Below are positions 50,102-59,232 of a DNA stretch of 64,000 nucleotides, in pieces. The first letter of the stretch is position 1. Each line of letters opens with the position of its first letter. The DNA lies in contig NZ_AUCT01000017.1 in assembly GCF_000429905.1 (NCBI RefSeq), positions 62,001 to 126,000 on the forward strand, in the 5' to 3' direction. A program made the translations under genes and the position numbers. Under the pieces are notes generated by a model that saw only the letters and a program-made list of their open reading frames with translations, did no database searches and was not told where the DNA came from. Source of the DNA: Desulfatibacillum aliphaticivorans DSM 15576 (GTDB lineage: Bacteria > Desulfobacterota > Desulfobacteria > Desulfobacterales > Desulfatibacillaceae).

Positions 50102-50244
50102 AAAATATCCTGTATAATTAAAGTGTAACCGCTCCTTAACTGTTTATACATTGCCAATACCATGTTTTTATGGCACGTGTACATAGACCTTTCACCATTC
50201 GTCCAAAAACAGACGAGCGCATCCGCAGATCATAAGGAGGTAAA

Positions 50245-51408
50245 ATGGCAGGCTGTCCGGTTTCCGTATTGAAGTGCCAGGATTACTCCCCGGAAAATCT
50301 TCGCAAAACCATAATGCAGAGCCTTGAAAACATCGGGTTTGACCCTCAAACCTTCCACGGCGCCAGGGTCGCCTTAAAGCCTAACCTTTTGGTTCCCGCG
50401 CCCCCGGAAAAGGCGGTGATCACGCATCATGAGTTTTTTCGAGCCGCGGCGCGGATTGTCAAGGAATACGGTGGTGACCCCGTGCTCATCGAGTCCCCTT
50501 CCATCCATTCCACGGATCGCGTGATTAAAAAAACAGCCTACGCCCAGGTCGTCGCCGAAGAGGGCGTGGAAGTCGCCAGCGTGGACAAAACCCGCACGCT
50601 GAATTATGCAGGCAGCCGCCGCTACAAACACGTGGATGTCGCCGAAGCCTTTTTCGAAGCCGATATTATAATCAACCTTCCCAAATTCAAAACCCACGGC
50701 CTGACCTACGTAACCGGAGCGGTAAAGAACATGTTCGGCGCCATACCCGGCCTGCAAAAGTCGAAGATGCACGTCAAGGCGCCTGCCGCGGACGAGTTTT
50801 CTGAATTCCTCCTGGACCTCTACGGCTGCCTTTTGTACGGCTTTGACAAGCCTAAAACCTTCCTGCACCTCATGGACGGAATCATAGTCATGGAAGGGGA
50901 GGGGCCGGGCGCTTCGGGCTCCCCGGCGCGCATGGACGCGATTTTGGCCTCCACGGACGCAGTGGCTCTGGATTATGTCGCCACAACCCTGTCCGGCCTG
51001 GATGTGGAAAAGGCGCTTATCACCATGCGCGGCTTTGAACGGGGTTTTAACGTTACCTCCCCCGAGGAAGTGCAATGGATCGGCGACCCGAAAGATTCCT
51101 TCACTCATAAACCCCTCAGGCCGTCCAGGGGAACCATTCTTTCCAACATGGTCCGGTGGCCCATCACCTCCAAACGGTTCAGAAATCTTTTTATAGACAG
51201 GCCGGTCCCAGGCCAGGAAAAGTGCACCCTGTGCTATCAGTGCATGAAGATCTGCCCCGCGGGCGCCATCAGCAAGGCCGGATCCGGGGGGAAGAAGCCT
51301 ACGTATGACTACAACAAATGCATTCGCTGCTATTGCTGCATGGAGGTTTGCCCCGAGGCCGCCATCGAGAAAGGACGCGGCAGGCTGCAATGGCTTCTCA
51401 GAATGTGA
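50245..51408 (+). CDS. DUF362 protein with C-terminal 2[4Fe-4S] ferredoxin domain
   Basis: The product is 387 residues. The DUF362 part has A-L-K-P-N-L-L-V-P, N-L-P-K-F-K-T-H and T-G-A-V-K-N-M-F-G. The last 70 residues hold two ferredoxin motifs, C-T-L-C-Y-Q-C-M-K-I-C-P and C-I-R-C-Y-C-C-M-E-V-C-P. These proteins are common in anaerobes; their redox role is not settled. AAGGAGG precedes the ATG. Confidence 0.85.
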   Translation: MAGCPVSVLKCQDYSPENLRKTIMQSLENIGFDPQTFHGARVALKPNLLVPAPPEKAVITHHEFFRAAARIVKEYGGDPVLIESPSIHSTDRVIKKTAYAQVVAEEGVEVASVDKTRTLNYAGSRRYKHVDVAEAFFEADIIINLPKFKTHGLTYVTGAVKNMFGAIPGLQKSKMHVKAPAADEFSEFLLDLYGCLLYGFDKPKTFLHLMDGIIVMEGEGPGASGSPARMDAILASTDAVALDYVATTLSGLDVEKALITMRGFERGFNVTSPEEVQWIGDPKDSFTHKPLRPSRGTILSNMVRWPITSKRFRNLFIDRPVPGQEKCTLCYQCMKICPAGAISKAGSGGKKPTYDYNKCIRCYCCMEVCPEAAIEKGRGRLQWLLRM

Positions 51409-51436
51409 TTTGAAAAGTTTTTCTCGCCAAAATAAA

Positions 51437-51469
51437 AAAGGCCGGCCGCCCGAAGGCGAACCGGCCTTT
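51437..51469. terminator. Bidirectional terminator
   Basis: AAAGGCCGG and CCGGCCTTT around a 15-base loop, with A-rich sequence on the left and T on the right, between two convergent genes. Confidence 0.75.
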
Positions 51470-51485
51470 GCCGTCAATTGTTTTT

Positions 51486-52799
51486 TTAAACTGCAAATGG
51501 AGTTGGGCTCGGCAGAGCCTTCCCTGTAGGGGACTCGGACATCCCGTTTTTCCAGGGTTCAACAGACTTTTCTTTCGCCTTGAAAACCTTGGAGGCAGGC
51601 CTTTTGGGCGGAGGCGCGGCTCCTACGGAAAGGCTTTTAAGGGGCTGTTTTTTGAAAACCGCCGTAAACCACAGATTCAATCCGCCGTCGGGAGTTTCCT
51701 CCACGCCGGTCTTGCCGCCCATGGCCTCCACCAACTGCCTGGCGACTGTCAGGTCCAGAGTCGGACCAACGGGGCACTGGAACCCCTCTTTGTCATCCAA
51801 AGGCTTAAACGGCTCTAAAATTTCCAAGGCCTTGTTCAGCCAATCGCCGCCTTTTCCCTTTTTACCCATTTCCTTCATGCTAATACGCAAGGTTATGCGG
51901 TCTTCCAAATCCTCCAATAGATCTACATGCACGTTGACATCGCCTTGATTGGAAAATTTCACGGAGGTAGTGATCAACGTCAGCATGATTTGGCGCAGCC
52001 TGGTGGAGTCGCCCACCAGCAACGGGGGAACATTGGGATCCCTGGTGCACCGGTAAGAGATCTGCCTTTCCCGGGCTCTCAGCCCCAGGACGTAGTCCAC
52101 GTCCCTCAGTACATGCTCCAGGTTAAAATTTTTCGGGCGAATCCGGTTTTCCTTAATTTCACCGCTTGTGTACTGGAACAAGGCGTCCGTTGCGGAAATC
52201 AGCCTGTCTGTTTGCTCCAGAAGTTCGGCCGCCGTCTCTTTGCACTGCTCGTCCAGGCCGTTTTCAAGCAGTCTCTTCGCCAGACCCATAATCCGGAACA
52301 ACGGCTTGCGGAGACTGTCGCCTGCTTCCTCAAGGAATTCGCTTTTGCTTTGATCCGTCTGCGCAAGATCCTTGTTTGTTTTTTCCAGTTCCGCCCTCTG
52401 CTTGTGCAACGCCATAAAAACATTGATTTTACTTTTCAGAATGTGCGGATTCAAAGGCTTGGAAAGAAAATCCACCGCCCCTGACTCATACCCCTGGGAA
52501 ATATTTTTTGCATCTGCATGATGAGCCGTCACAAAGATTATGGGAATATGCTTGGTCGCTTCGTCCAGGCTCAACAGGTTGGCGGTCTCAAACCCATTCA
52601 TCCCCGGCATTTGCACGTCCATGAGGATCACGGAAAAATCGTGCTCTAAAGCCATGGCAAGGGCGTCGTTGCCCGACACAGCCGTGAGAACGTCATAGGC
52701 CGGATTTTCCAATAGTTTTTTCAGAGCAAACAGGTTTTGCGGCTTGTCATCAACAACCAGAATGCTCGGCTTGTGTTCACACTGTGATTCCAAACTCAT
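51486..52799 (-). CDS. Response regulator with degenerate histidine kinase part
   Basis: The product is 437 residues. Residues 10-130 are a normal receiver (V-V-D-D, phospho-acceptor in I-L-M-D-V-Q-M-P-G, L-S-K-P-L). A coiled coil leads to a kinase dimerisation segment, where the usual S-H-E-L-R-T-P-L reads G-D-S-L-R-K-P-L, so the His is missing. The ATP part has T-L-I-T-T-S-V-K-F-S in place of the N-box, and the glycine boxes are not recognisable. It is probably a non-catalytic signalling scaffold. The tail is Pro/Lys-rich. Confidence 0.75.
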   Translation of the reverse strand: MSLESQCEHKPSILVVDDKPQNLFALKKLLENPAYDVLTAVSGNDALAMALEHDFSVILMDVQMPGMNGFETANLLSLDEATKHIPIIFVTAHHADAKNISQGYESGAVDFLSKPLNPHILKSKINVFMALHKQRAELEKTNKDLAQTDQSKSEFLEEAGDSLRKPLFRIMGLAKRLLENGLDEQCKETAAELLEQTDRLISATDALFQYTSGEIKENRIRPKNFNLEHVLRDVDYVLGLRARERQISYRCTRDPNVPPLLVGDSTRLRQIMLTLITTSVKFSNQGDVNVHVDLLEDLEDRITLRISMKEMGKKGKGGDWLNKALEILEPFKPLDDKEGFQCPVGPTLDLTVARQLVEAMGGKTGVEETPDGGLNLWFTAVFKKQPLKSLSVGAAPPPKRPASKVFKAKEKSVEPWKNGMSESPTGKALPSPTPFAV

Positions 52800-53020
52800 T
52801 TTGGCCTCGATTGAAATTTTTTTTCTGAAAAAATGAACTACTGCTTAAGTATGTACATCGGCGCCCAACAGGCCAATCTTGAGTTGTAAATAGGAGAGTG
52901 ATATTTTCAATTTGTTTGGATAGTATATAAAAACGGTATGTTAACAAAGTTAATCATACCTGAAAAAACTTTTCAAACAATTTTTCAGAGTTTAATTGGC
53001 GGGCAAATAGATGCTTCCTG

Positions 53021-54094
53021 CTAATTTTGGGAAGCGCGAAATTCCGGGATCGAAAACTCCTTCTCCACGGCGTAGGCCTCATATAAATCCTTGCAATAGT
53101 TACAGGATCCGCAATCCTTATTGCAATAAGCCAAGGTTTGCCAAAAGTGCCCGGGCAGGTCCTGATTGGGAATATGGACTCTTTCTCCAAGCCATTCCAT
53201 GGAGTCCGTCAATTCCAAAAGGTTGCCCTCATAGGTTTTGCTAAGATAAGCGCCAAGGACCATGGCGGGAAAAGCTGCATCCCCTTTGTTGCGGCCGCAC
53301 AGCTTGATAACGTCCGCCGTCTGCTCATAGCGGTCGGCGTCCTCGGGCCGGATCAGAGGCGAGGAGAATATATGGTGGGGATGTTCATTCAGATGCCTCA
53401 TGCAGCCCAGTTTTTTGTTGATGGAGTGGGTGTTGTCAGGATGCAGGTCCATGTTGCAGAACGCAATGAGAGCGTCGTGAGCCGGTTTAAAGGGGCACTG
53501 ATACAAGCATCCTTCATTGGCCAGCAGTTCAATCAGCATTTCCGGGTATTTCTCCCTGATTTGAGCGGAAACTTTTTTCAGCTTGGTCATGTTCCGGTTA
53601 AGGGCGCGGTCCAGGACGATTTTTTGCGGGGCTTTGAATTGGGTCATGCCGATTTCGGAAATCAGCACGCGGATTTTTTCCAGGGAGTCCGGCGAGAAGT
53701 TGACGCTGGGAACAGCCTCCAGTTGGGAGCAAAGCTCCGGGGCGGCGTCGGACAGCGCCTGAAGCTGATAAAAATCCCCGAAAACCACCCCGTCCAGGCA
53801 ATTGCTATCCAATAGCGCCTGAAGCGCTTCCACAACTCCGGCGCATGACTGAGCATCAAAATACCAGCCGGGATGATTGAATCGGGAGTTCAGCAGAGCG
53901 AATTTTTTCACGCCCGGAACCCGTGACAGCAAGGCTGCCAGTTCTTCGGCCTTCCGGGTTTCAAACCTGGCCCTGGCGTCCAGGGCCTTGGGAGAATACA
54001 GGCTGAAATACAGTGAATAAATACGCGTCGCGTTTTCACGGAGAAAATCCGCGTATGATTCCTCGGGTGCAAAAGGCACGTCAAATTGCAGCAT
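53021..54094 (-). CDS. Peptidase U32-like protein
   Basis: The product is 357 residues from the ATG at 54094 with GGGAGG; the upstream extension to 54259 lacks support. It has a TIM-barrel style with D-G-V-V-F-G-D-F-Y, then L-A-N-E-G-C-L-Y-Q-C-P-F-K-P-A-H, like the N-x-G-C signature of U32 proteins, and a C-terminal C-N-K-D-C-G-S-C-N-Y-C. U32 members act in RNA hydroxylation, ubiquinone synthesis or proteolysis; which applies is unknown. The Cys set may hold an Fe-S cluster. Confidence 0.65.
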   Translation of the reverse strand: MLQFDVPFAPEESYADFLRENATRIYSLYFSLYSPKALDARARFETRKAEELAALLSRVPGVKKFALLNSRFNHPGWYFDAQSCAGVVEALQALLDSNCLDGVVFGDFYQLQALSDAAPELCSQLEAVPSVNFSPDSLEKIRVLISEIGMTQFKAPQKIVLDRALNRNMTKLKKVSAQIREKYPEMLIELLANEGCLYQCPFKPAHDALIAFCNMDLHPDNTHSINKKLGCMRHLNEHPHHIFSSPLIRPEDADRYEQTADVIKLCGRNKGDAAFPAMVLGAYLSKTYEGNLLELTDSMEWLGERVHIPNQDLPGHFWQTLAYCNKDCGSCNYCKDLYEAYAVEKEFSIPEFRASQN

Positions 54095-54380
54095 AGGGCG
54101 CCTCCCTTCCTTGGGTTTGAACAAAATTTTGAGATAGGATATCACCATTTTATGCTGGATATCAACCCGGGAAAAAACTTGACCGGGCGTATAATTATTG
54201 TTAAGGCTATTTATAGTCACTAGTATGCCGTCCACGAACGGCGCTTTGTCCGCCCTCACAACGATTTTGTCACTTTTTTAAGATCCAAAAAAAAATCCAC
54301 GGCGTATGCCCGGCTCGGCCGCGCCGTTCCGTTCGCCTGGACTCATCTGTTTTTCCGCTTCATAAGTAAAGGGGGGAGTT

Positions 54381-56465
54381 ATGAAATCAATCAAGGGAGA
54401 AAATCCGCGTGTTGGGAGCATATTTGTCCTGGCGCTGTTTGCGCTGAGTCTGTTCGCCTGCTCCAGCAGCGATTCAGGCTACACGGAAGCCGTGAAGGAT
54501 GCGGTTGATAAGGGCGTGGCGGCGATAACCGGAGCCGTTGGCGGGACCATTATTGTGGCTGTCGCGGATAACGAAATCGTCGCACAATACGACACGGCCG
54601 GGCAGGAGCCAGACCTGGACCTGGACGGTGATGGGGTCAAGGAAGCCTATTCTTTCAATTTGCAGGGCATTCCCGTGGGCGTGGACGTCCAGGTTTTTAT
54701 CATCGAGGACGGGTGGATTTTCCCTGTGTATTTTGCCGACGGCTCGGGCGGGACGACCAACCTGTTTTCCCTGGGAAGCCAGGCGGACGTGGATTTCGGC
54801 TATATTGATCCCAACAATGAGGACGCCAAGGGCATTGCGCTTGCCGCCAATAACATCGTCGGCGACACTCCCTCCTTGTCCCCTGGAATCAAGGACGCCT
54901 CCATTCCTGAAGTGCTCTACAAAGCAGAAATTCTGGGCCTGAGCCTGAAAGAGCTTGTAGCGCAGGGTCTTGACGCCCTTAAGGAAGGCTGGATGTGCCG
55001 CGCCAAATGCTATTTTGAGGCTGCTGCTGCCTTGGAGCCGGGAGACGACAAAGAGGCCTGGGACGCTGCAAATTTTTTCCTGGCCGGAACCCGCGTGGTG
55101 TATTTATGGCACGACATGTCAGACAGCTACACGCCCGGCGGCGAACTGGACAACTTTGGGGAAATCCTGGACCGGTTCGGGTTTGAGTTTGAAAACGAAG
55201 CCCGTACGAATTTTTTAGCCATAGCGCCATACGACATTTACGACATGCCCCAGGACTGCCCCACCGGCGCCGAATTGCAGGATTTCTTTTATAATAAGGT
55301 CAGGCCCGAAGTGGAGGCCGCCATTTCCAACTGCGCGGTGATAAGCGACGCGTTCGCCGTGGACTGGACGGTTCCCTATTTCGAGGAGCAGGTGCACTCC
55401 GACTATGCGGACGTCAAATACCTCAAAGCAATGCTGGAGTTGGGGCTGGCAGCCATCCAGGCGCAATACCACTACAACATGGACGCCGATTTCGACGCTA
55501 TGATGCGCGGCGAGCAAACCATGCAGGACCTGTTTGAAAACGGGTTCCTGACCCCGGCGCAGCATTGGGACCTGCGCAAGTGGACCAACGTCTCCATGAC
55601 GCTCATGACGGACAGCCGGGACAGCCTGTTCGCCGCCCTGAACGACTTCTGGGAGGGCGTTGGCTGCATGTCCCAGCGCGAGGGGGATTACACTTATTTC
55701 GAAGACCTGCTGGACCTGCCAAGCGACTTCACCAATACTGCGTTAAACCAGTCCATTCCCTGGCCGTTTGATCTGCCGGACTCCCTGGGTTATGAGTTCA
55801 CCTTAACGGAGCTTTTAAACGCGTTGACCAATGAAATGTTGGATGAGGGCGTTGACCTGGGCCTGATTTACACGATCCTGGAGCTCATGGGCGTGGAGAC
55901 CGGCAGCCTGCCCGCGCTGGAAAACGCCAGGGTGAATCCTTTTGTCCTGTGGGATTACGGCGGAGTGGATTTTAACGCGGTGCTTCCCGAATTTGAAGGC
56001 AACAGGGTTGTGGGCCTGTTCAACGACGGCTCCATTGAAGGGCTTTTCGGAGGCTCGGTGGGTGACATCCCGCTGGCGGCCTGGGTGAATATGGACATCA
56101 ACCAGGACGGCGCGGTGGACCTCGCTCAATGGCTGGACCCGGTGGACTTTCTGCCGATTCTTTACGAAGATCTGGTTGTGGAAGACCTCTACGGCCTGGG
56201 TGATTTGCTTGGCTTTGATCCTGAGGAGCTGCTGGACATTCTGCCCTTTTTCCTGGATGACTCCCTTGTGAGCTTTGCGCCCGCCCTGATTGAGTCGATC
56301 CTTTATGATTACGTGCCGGAGCAGATTGGAATCTTTTTTGAGGATCATTTAAATGACGATCTGCAATACTCCTTGGAGCGCTTTCTGCCTCTTGAGGTGG
56401 GGATTCCGGTTGTGGAGTTTTTTGTGGATCGGGCGGCCCAGTTCTGTAATCAGCCGGAAAGCTGA
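54381..56465 (+). CDS. Large lipoprotein of unknown function
   Basis: The product is 694 residues with a lipoprotein signal, A-L-S-L-F-A-C, with Cys at residue 27. The mature part is acidic. Two calcium-loop-like stretches are seen: D-L-D-L-D-G-D-G near residue 75 and D-I-N-Q-D-G-A-V-D near 575. Several Cys and many Trp/Phe-rich helices lie between. I recognise no family. It is a single gene with its own ribosome site and terminator. Confidence 0.75.
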   Translation: MKSIKGENPRVGSIFVLALFALSLFACSSSDSGYTEAVKDAVDKGVAAITGAVGGTIIVAVADNEIVAQYDTAGQEPDLDLDGDGVKEAYSFNLQGIPVGVDVQVFIIEDGWIFPVYFADGSGGTTNLFSLGSQADVDFGYIDPNNEDAKGIALAANNIVGDTPSLSPGIKDASIPEVLYKAEILGLSLKELVAQGLDALKEGWMCRAKCYFEAAAALEPGDDKEAWDAANFFLAGTRVVYLWHDMSDSYTPGGELDNFGEILDRFGFEFENEARTNFLAIAPYDIYDMPQDCPTGAELQDFFYNKVRPEVEAAISNCAVISDAFAVDWTVPYFEEQVHSDYADVKYLKAMLELGLAAIQAQYHYNMDADFDAMMRGEQTMQDLFENGFLTPAQHWDLRKWTNVSMTLMTDSRDSLFAALNDFWEGVGCMSQREGDYTYFEDLLDLPSDFTNTALNQSIPWPFDLPDSLGYEFTLTELLNALTNEMLDEGVDLGLIYTILELMGVETGSLPALENARVNPFVLWDYGGVDFNAVLPEFEGNRVVGLFNDGSIEGLFGGSVGDIPLAAWVNMDINQDGAVDLAQWLDPVDFLPILYEDLVVEDLYGLGDLLGFDPEELLDILPFFLDDSLVSFAPALIESILYDYVPEQIGIFFEDHLNDDLQYSLERFLPLEVGIPVVEFFVDRAAQFCNQPES

Positions 56466-56490
56466 CAGACAGCCTGATTTGTTACTCAAC

Positions 56491-56526
56491 GGGGGACGCT
56501 CGCCAGGCGGGCGCCCCTCGTTTTTT
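56491..56526 (+). terminator. Terminator of the lipoprotein gene
   Basis: GGGG-ac-GCTCGCC, three-base loop, GGCGGGC-GCCCC region, then TTTTTT; a strong stem directly after the gene. Confidence 0.8.
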
Positions 56527-56532
56527 GTTATT

Positions 56533-57555
56533 TCACCAAACCGCCCGATGGAACTCCGTGAGGCCGCGAATCCCTTCAAACTCCACCAGCTCCCCGCCCT
56601 TGGGATGCAGCTTGCCGGAAAAGGTTCCGAACAACTGGTTGAAGTTGGACTTTATCAAAAAGGCGTTGATGCGCTCTCCCCTGTCCGCCTGAGGGACGAA
56701 ATGTAGATCCACGGTTCCGTCTTCGTCCCAGATGCGCCAGGGCTGGTAAAGATCCGTCTGGTTGAAGTCGTAAATGCAGCGTGCGACCCGGGTGCGCTCT
56801 TTGCCGACCCAAAAGGCGTTTTCGCTGAAAAAGGATTCATTGGTGAGCGCGGCGAAATTGGCGCCGACTATTTCCTCGTCCCCGCCGGGCAGGGGGCTTG
56901 AAAAAGCCGCCCAATACCAATTGGTTTCCCGCCTTAAATATCCGCCGGACCAGTCGTACAGCAGGGTGGGCGCCGGGCCTGGATCCAGCTTGTTGCCGTC
57001 CAGGGAAATCTCCAGGGTGTCGGGAACAATGGGCGAGCATTTTTCCGTAAAGGTCCATCGGTATGGATCGGAAGGATTTAAAACGCGTAAAGGCTGGTAC
57101 TGCTCCAGACCGTAGGGGGCGGTCAGGGAGATTTCCAGTCGGCCGTCCAGACAGGCCTGAAGCGCCAGGGTGTTGCGCGAGTGGGATTTGACGAAAACCA
57201 ACCTGTCTTTGGCCGTGCTGTAATTAATGGAATACTCGTCCGGGTTTACGGGAAAGATCAGCTTGCCCTTGCCCGGCCCCTTTTTGTCCATTTCAAACAG
57301 CATGCCCTGATTGTAATCGTAAACATAAGCAAAAACCAGGTGCATGTACCCCAGCCTGACCGCAGCCAGGCCCACAAAATAGTCTCCTGCATTTATGCCG
57401 ATATAATTGAACATGTGCAGGGCCAGGTATTTGCGAATTCCCTTGATTTCCTTCCCAAAGAAATTCATCAACCTGAAATCTTTGTAATTAAAATCAACAA
57501 GCTCGTCGTAAACGCCGTAATTTACTTTATTATTCGGCCCGATTATGCGCTTCAT
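56533..57555 (-). CDS. DUF2804 family protein
   Basis: The product is 340 residues from the ATG at 57555 with AGGAGG. The opening G-V-Y-D-E-L-V-D-F-N-Y-K-D-F, then Y-D-W-S-G-G-Y-L-R-R-E-T-N-W-Y-W-A and D-L-Y-Q-P-W-R-I-W fit DUF2804, a beta-rich family of unknown role found in many bacteria and some eukaryotes. No signal peptide. It is followed, across a terminator, by the convergent lipoprotein gene. Confidence 0.8.
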   Translation of the reverse strand: MKRIIGPNNKVNYGVYDELVDFNYKDFRLMNFFGKEIKGIRKYLALHMFNYIGINAGDYFVGLAAVRLGYMHLVFAYVYDYNQGMLFEMDKKGPGKGKLIFPVNPDEYSINYSTAKDRLVFVKSHSRNTLALQACLDGRLEISLTAPYGLEQYQPLRVLNPSDPYRWTFTEKCSPIVPDTLEISLDGNKLDPGPAPTLLYDWSGGYLRRETNWYWAAFSSPLPGGDEEIVGANFAALTNESFFSENAFWVGKERTRVARCIYDFNQTDLYQPWRIWDEDGTVDLHFVPQADRGERINAFLIKSNFNQLFGTFSGKLHPKGGELVEFEGIRGLTEFHRAVW

Positions 57556-57588
57556 CGTTCCCTCCTGCATATTTCGGCGGGCGTCCCT

Positions 57589-58017
57589 TTAATCAGACGC
57601 CTCATCATCATATAAACGCTTGCTCATCACCACAACAGGATCTGATTGATAGCCTATATTTCTATAAAAATCCAAAACCAGCGTATTGCTTTTCCTGACC
57701 ATCAGGTCGATCTTGGGGCAGCCTGAGTCCAAGAGCGCTTTTTCCGCATGGCGCATGATCCTTGCGCCCAAACCTTTTCCTTGCAAGGATGGGGCCACGG
57801 CAAGATAATAAATCCATCCTCTGTGTCCGTCAAAGCCCGCCATGCAGGATGCGACGATTTTTCCCTGGTGTTCGCCCACGAAAAAAAGCTCCGGGCTGTC
57901 CGCCGTCTTCCTTTGGATGTCCCTATAAGGATTGTTTGCAGCCGTGGTAAGGCCGCATTCTTTCCAAAGCGCCACGACCTGATCCAGATCCGATGTTTGA
58001 TATCGTCTGAGTTCCAT
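57589..58017 (-). CDS. GNAT-family N-acetyltransferase
   Basis: The product is 142 residues from the ATG at 58017; the frame extends six codons upstream. Acetyl-CoA binding is seen in V-A-P-S-L-Q-G-K-G-L-G-A-R-I-M-R-H, and the ending L-D-F-Y-R-N-I-G-Y is typical. It resembles YpeA-type enzymes; the substrate is unknown. Confidence 0.85.
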   Translation of the reverse strand: MELRRYQTSDLDQVVALWKECGLTTAANNPYRDIQRKTADSPELFFVGEHQGKIVASCMAGFDGHRGWIYYLAVAPSLQGKGLGARIMRHAEKALLDSGCPKIDLMVRKSNTLVLDFYRNIGYQSDPVVVMSKRLYDDEASD

Positions 58018-58132
58018 AGGCCGGGAGTTTAGCACAAAGGCGGCCTTACAGAAAGGATTTCAGGCTTTAGAAAACGGAAAAATTGAAGCAGGTTAACAGC
58101 TAATGCAGGGGAATGGCAAAGGGGAGCGGGCG

Positions 58133-58153
58133 GCCCCGCAATAAATGCGGGGC
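58133..58153 (-). terminator. Hairpin after the envelope operon
   Basis: GCCCCGCA, five-base loop, TGCGGGGC directly at the stop of the last gene of the ftsE operon; no T-run follows. Confidence 0.5.
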
Positions 58154-59232
58154 TACTTAATAACTCGTACAAGATCGGAGGCGGGAACCAGCCTCACCTC
58201 CGCATCCACGGCGGGCAAACGGGCCGCAAGCACCTTATAGGTCACCTTATAGGGGTGCCCGATGCCAATGGCCTGGCCGCGTTTTTTCGCCACGCTGACC
58301 AGGAGCTTGAGCTGCTTTTCCACAAAGGCTTCCGTCCTCACATGGTCCAGAAAAACGTCCCGTTGGGCGAAAGGAAGCTGGAAAAGCCGCGCCGAAGGCC
58401 CGCACACGCTATGGCGGGTGGTCCTGGAGTCCACAAAAAACAGGCCCTGTTTTTTCAGGACCGTGAATATGGGATACAAAGCGCCGGATTCCATGGTCAG
58501 CCGGGAGCCCATGTGATTGTTCACGCCTGCGATGTAAGGCACCGCAGCCAGATCCTCCTTAAGGATATCCATCATGGTATCCGTAGTCATGGAGGCCAGC
58601 AAAGTACCGGGGCCCGGATCCACCTCCGGGTATTGCATGGGCTCCATGGGCAGATGGAGCAATACCTGTCGGCCTTTGTCATGCGCCAGATTGGCGATTT
58701 CAATCTGATCCGGGCTGTGAGGCAGGATGGAGTAGGTTAGGACGTAAGGCAGATCCAGAAATTTGTGCTGAATGCCGTTGCCGTAGCCCATGTCGTCTAT
58801 GATGATGGCGACCCGAGGCCTGTCATCCGCGAGTTCCACGGGCGGCTCTTCGGGAACCTCCGGCTCGTGGTCGGGAATCTCCTCAATATGCTTGTCGTCG
58901 AAAATTTCGTAAACAGGCTTTTTGATTGGCGCCTTTTCCACTGGCGCCGCCGGAGCCGGTTGGGGCTTGGCGGCCGCGGGTTTAGGCGGCTCAGCAGGCC
59001 GGGGCGCCTTGGCGCCGGTCTTGGCCGCTTGAGACTGGGCCGCTTCCTCCAAAGCCGGAGCGTAGCGGTTCGCCATGTAAGCCACGGCGCCGGCGGCGGC
59101 TATAACCAGGATAATTGCGACAGCCAGCTTGATTAAGACGTTTTTACCGTTCTGAGGCTTTTTCTTGGTTTTCTTTTTAGCTCCGCCCTTTTTGGGCGGA
59201 GCTTTTTTGGTTGGACTCTTTTTCTGCACCAT
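58153..59232 (-). CDS. Divergent polysaccharide deacetylase (YibQ-like)
   Basis: The product is 359 residues: a very Lys-rich cytoplasmic start, one membrane helix (I-K-L-A-V-A-I-I-L-V-I-A-A-A-G-A-V), a Pro/Ala/Lys-rich linker and a C-terminal domain with V-A-I-I-I-D-D-M-G-Y-G, L-L-H-L-P-M-E-P-M and N-N-H-M-G-S, the divergent polysaccharide deacetylase pattern. Its ATG directly follows the ctpA stop. YibQ is regularly encoded with envC and ctpA, so a cell-wall role is likely. Confidence 0.85.
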   Translation of the reverse strand: MVQKKSPTKKAPPKKGGAKKKTKKKPQNGKNVLIKLAVAIILVIAAAGAVAYMANRYAPALEEAAQSQAAKTGAKAPRPAEPPKPAAAKPQPAPAAPVEKAPIKKPVYEIFDDKHIEEIPDHEPEVPEEPPVELADDRPRVAIIIDDMGYGNGIQHKFLDLPYVLTYSILPHSPDQIEIANLAHDKGRQVLLHLPMEPMQYPEVDPGPGTLLASMTTDTMMDILKEDLAAVPYIAGVNNHMGSRLTMESGALYPIFTVLKKQGLFFVDSRTTRHSVCGPSARLFQLPFAQRDVFLDHVRTEAFVEKQLKLLVSVAKKRGQAIGIGHPYKVTYKVLAARLPAVDAEVRLVPASDLVRVIK

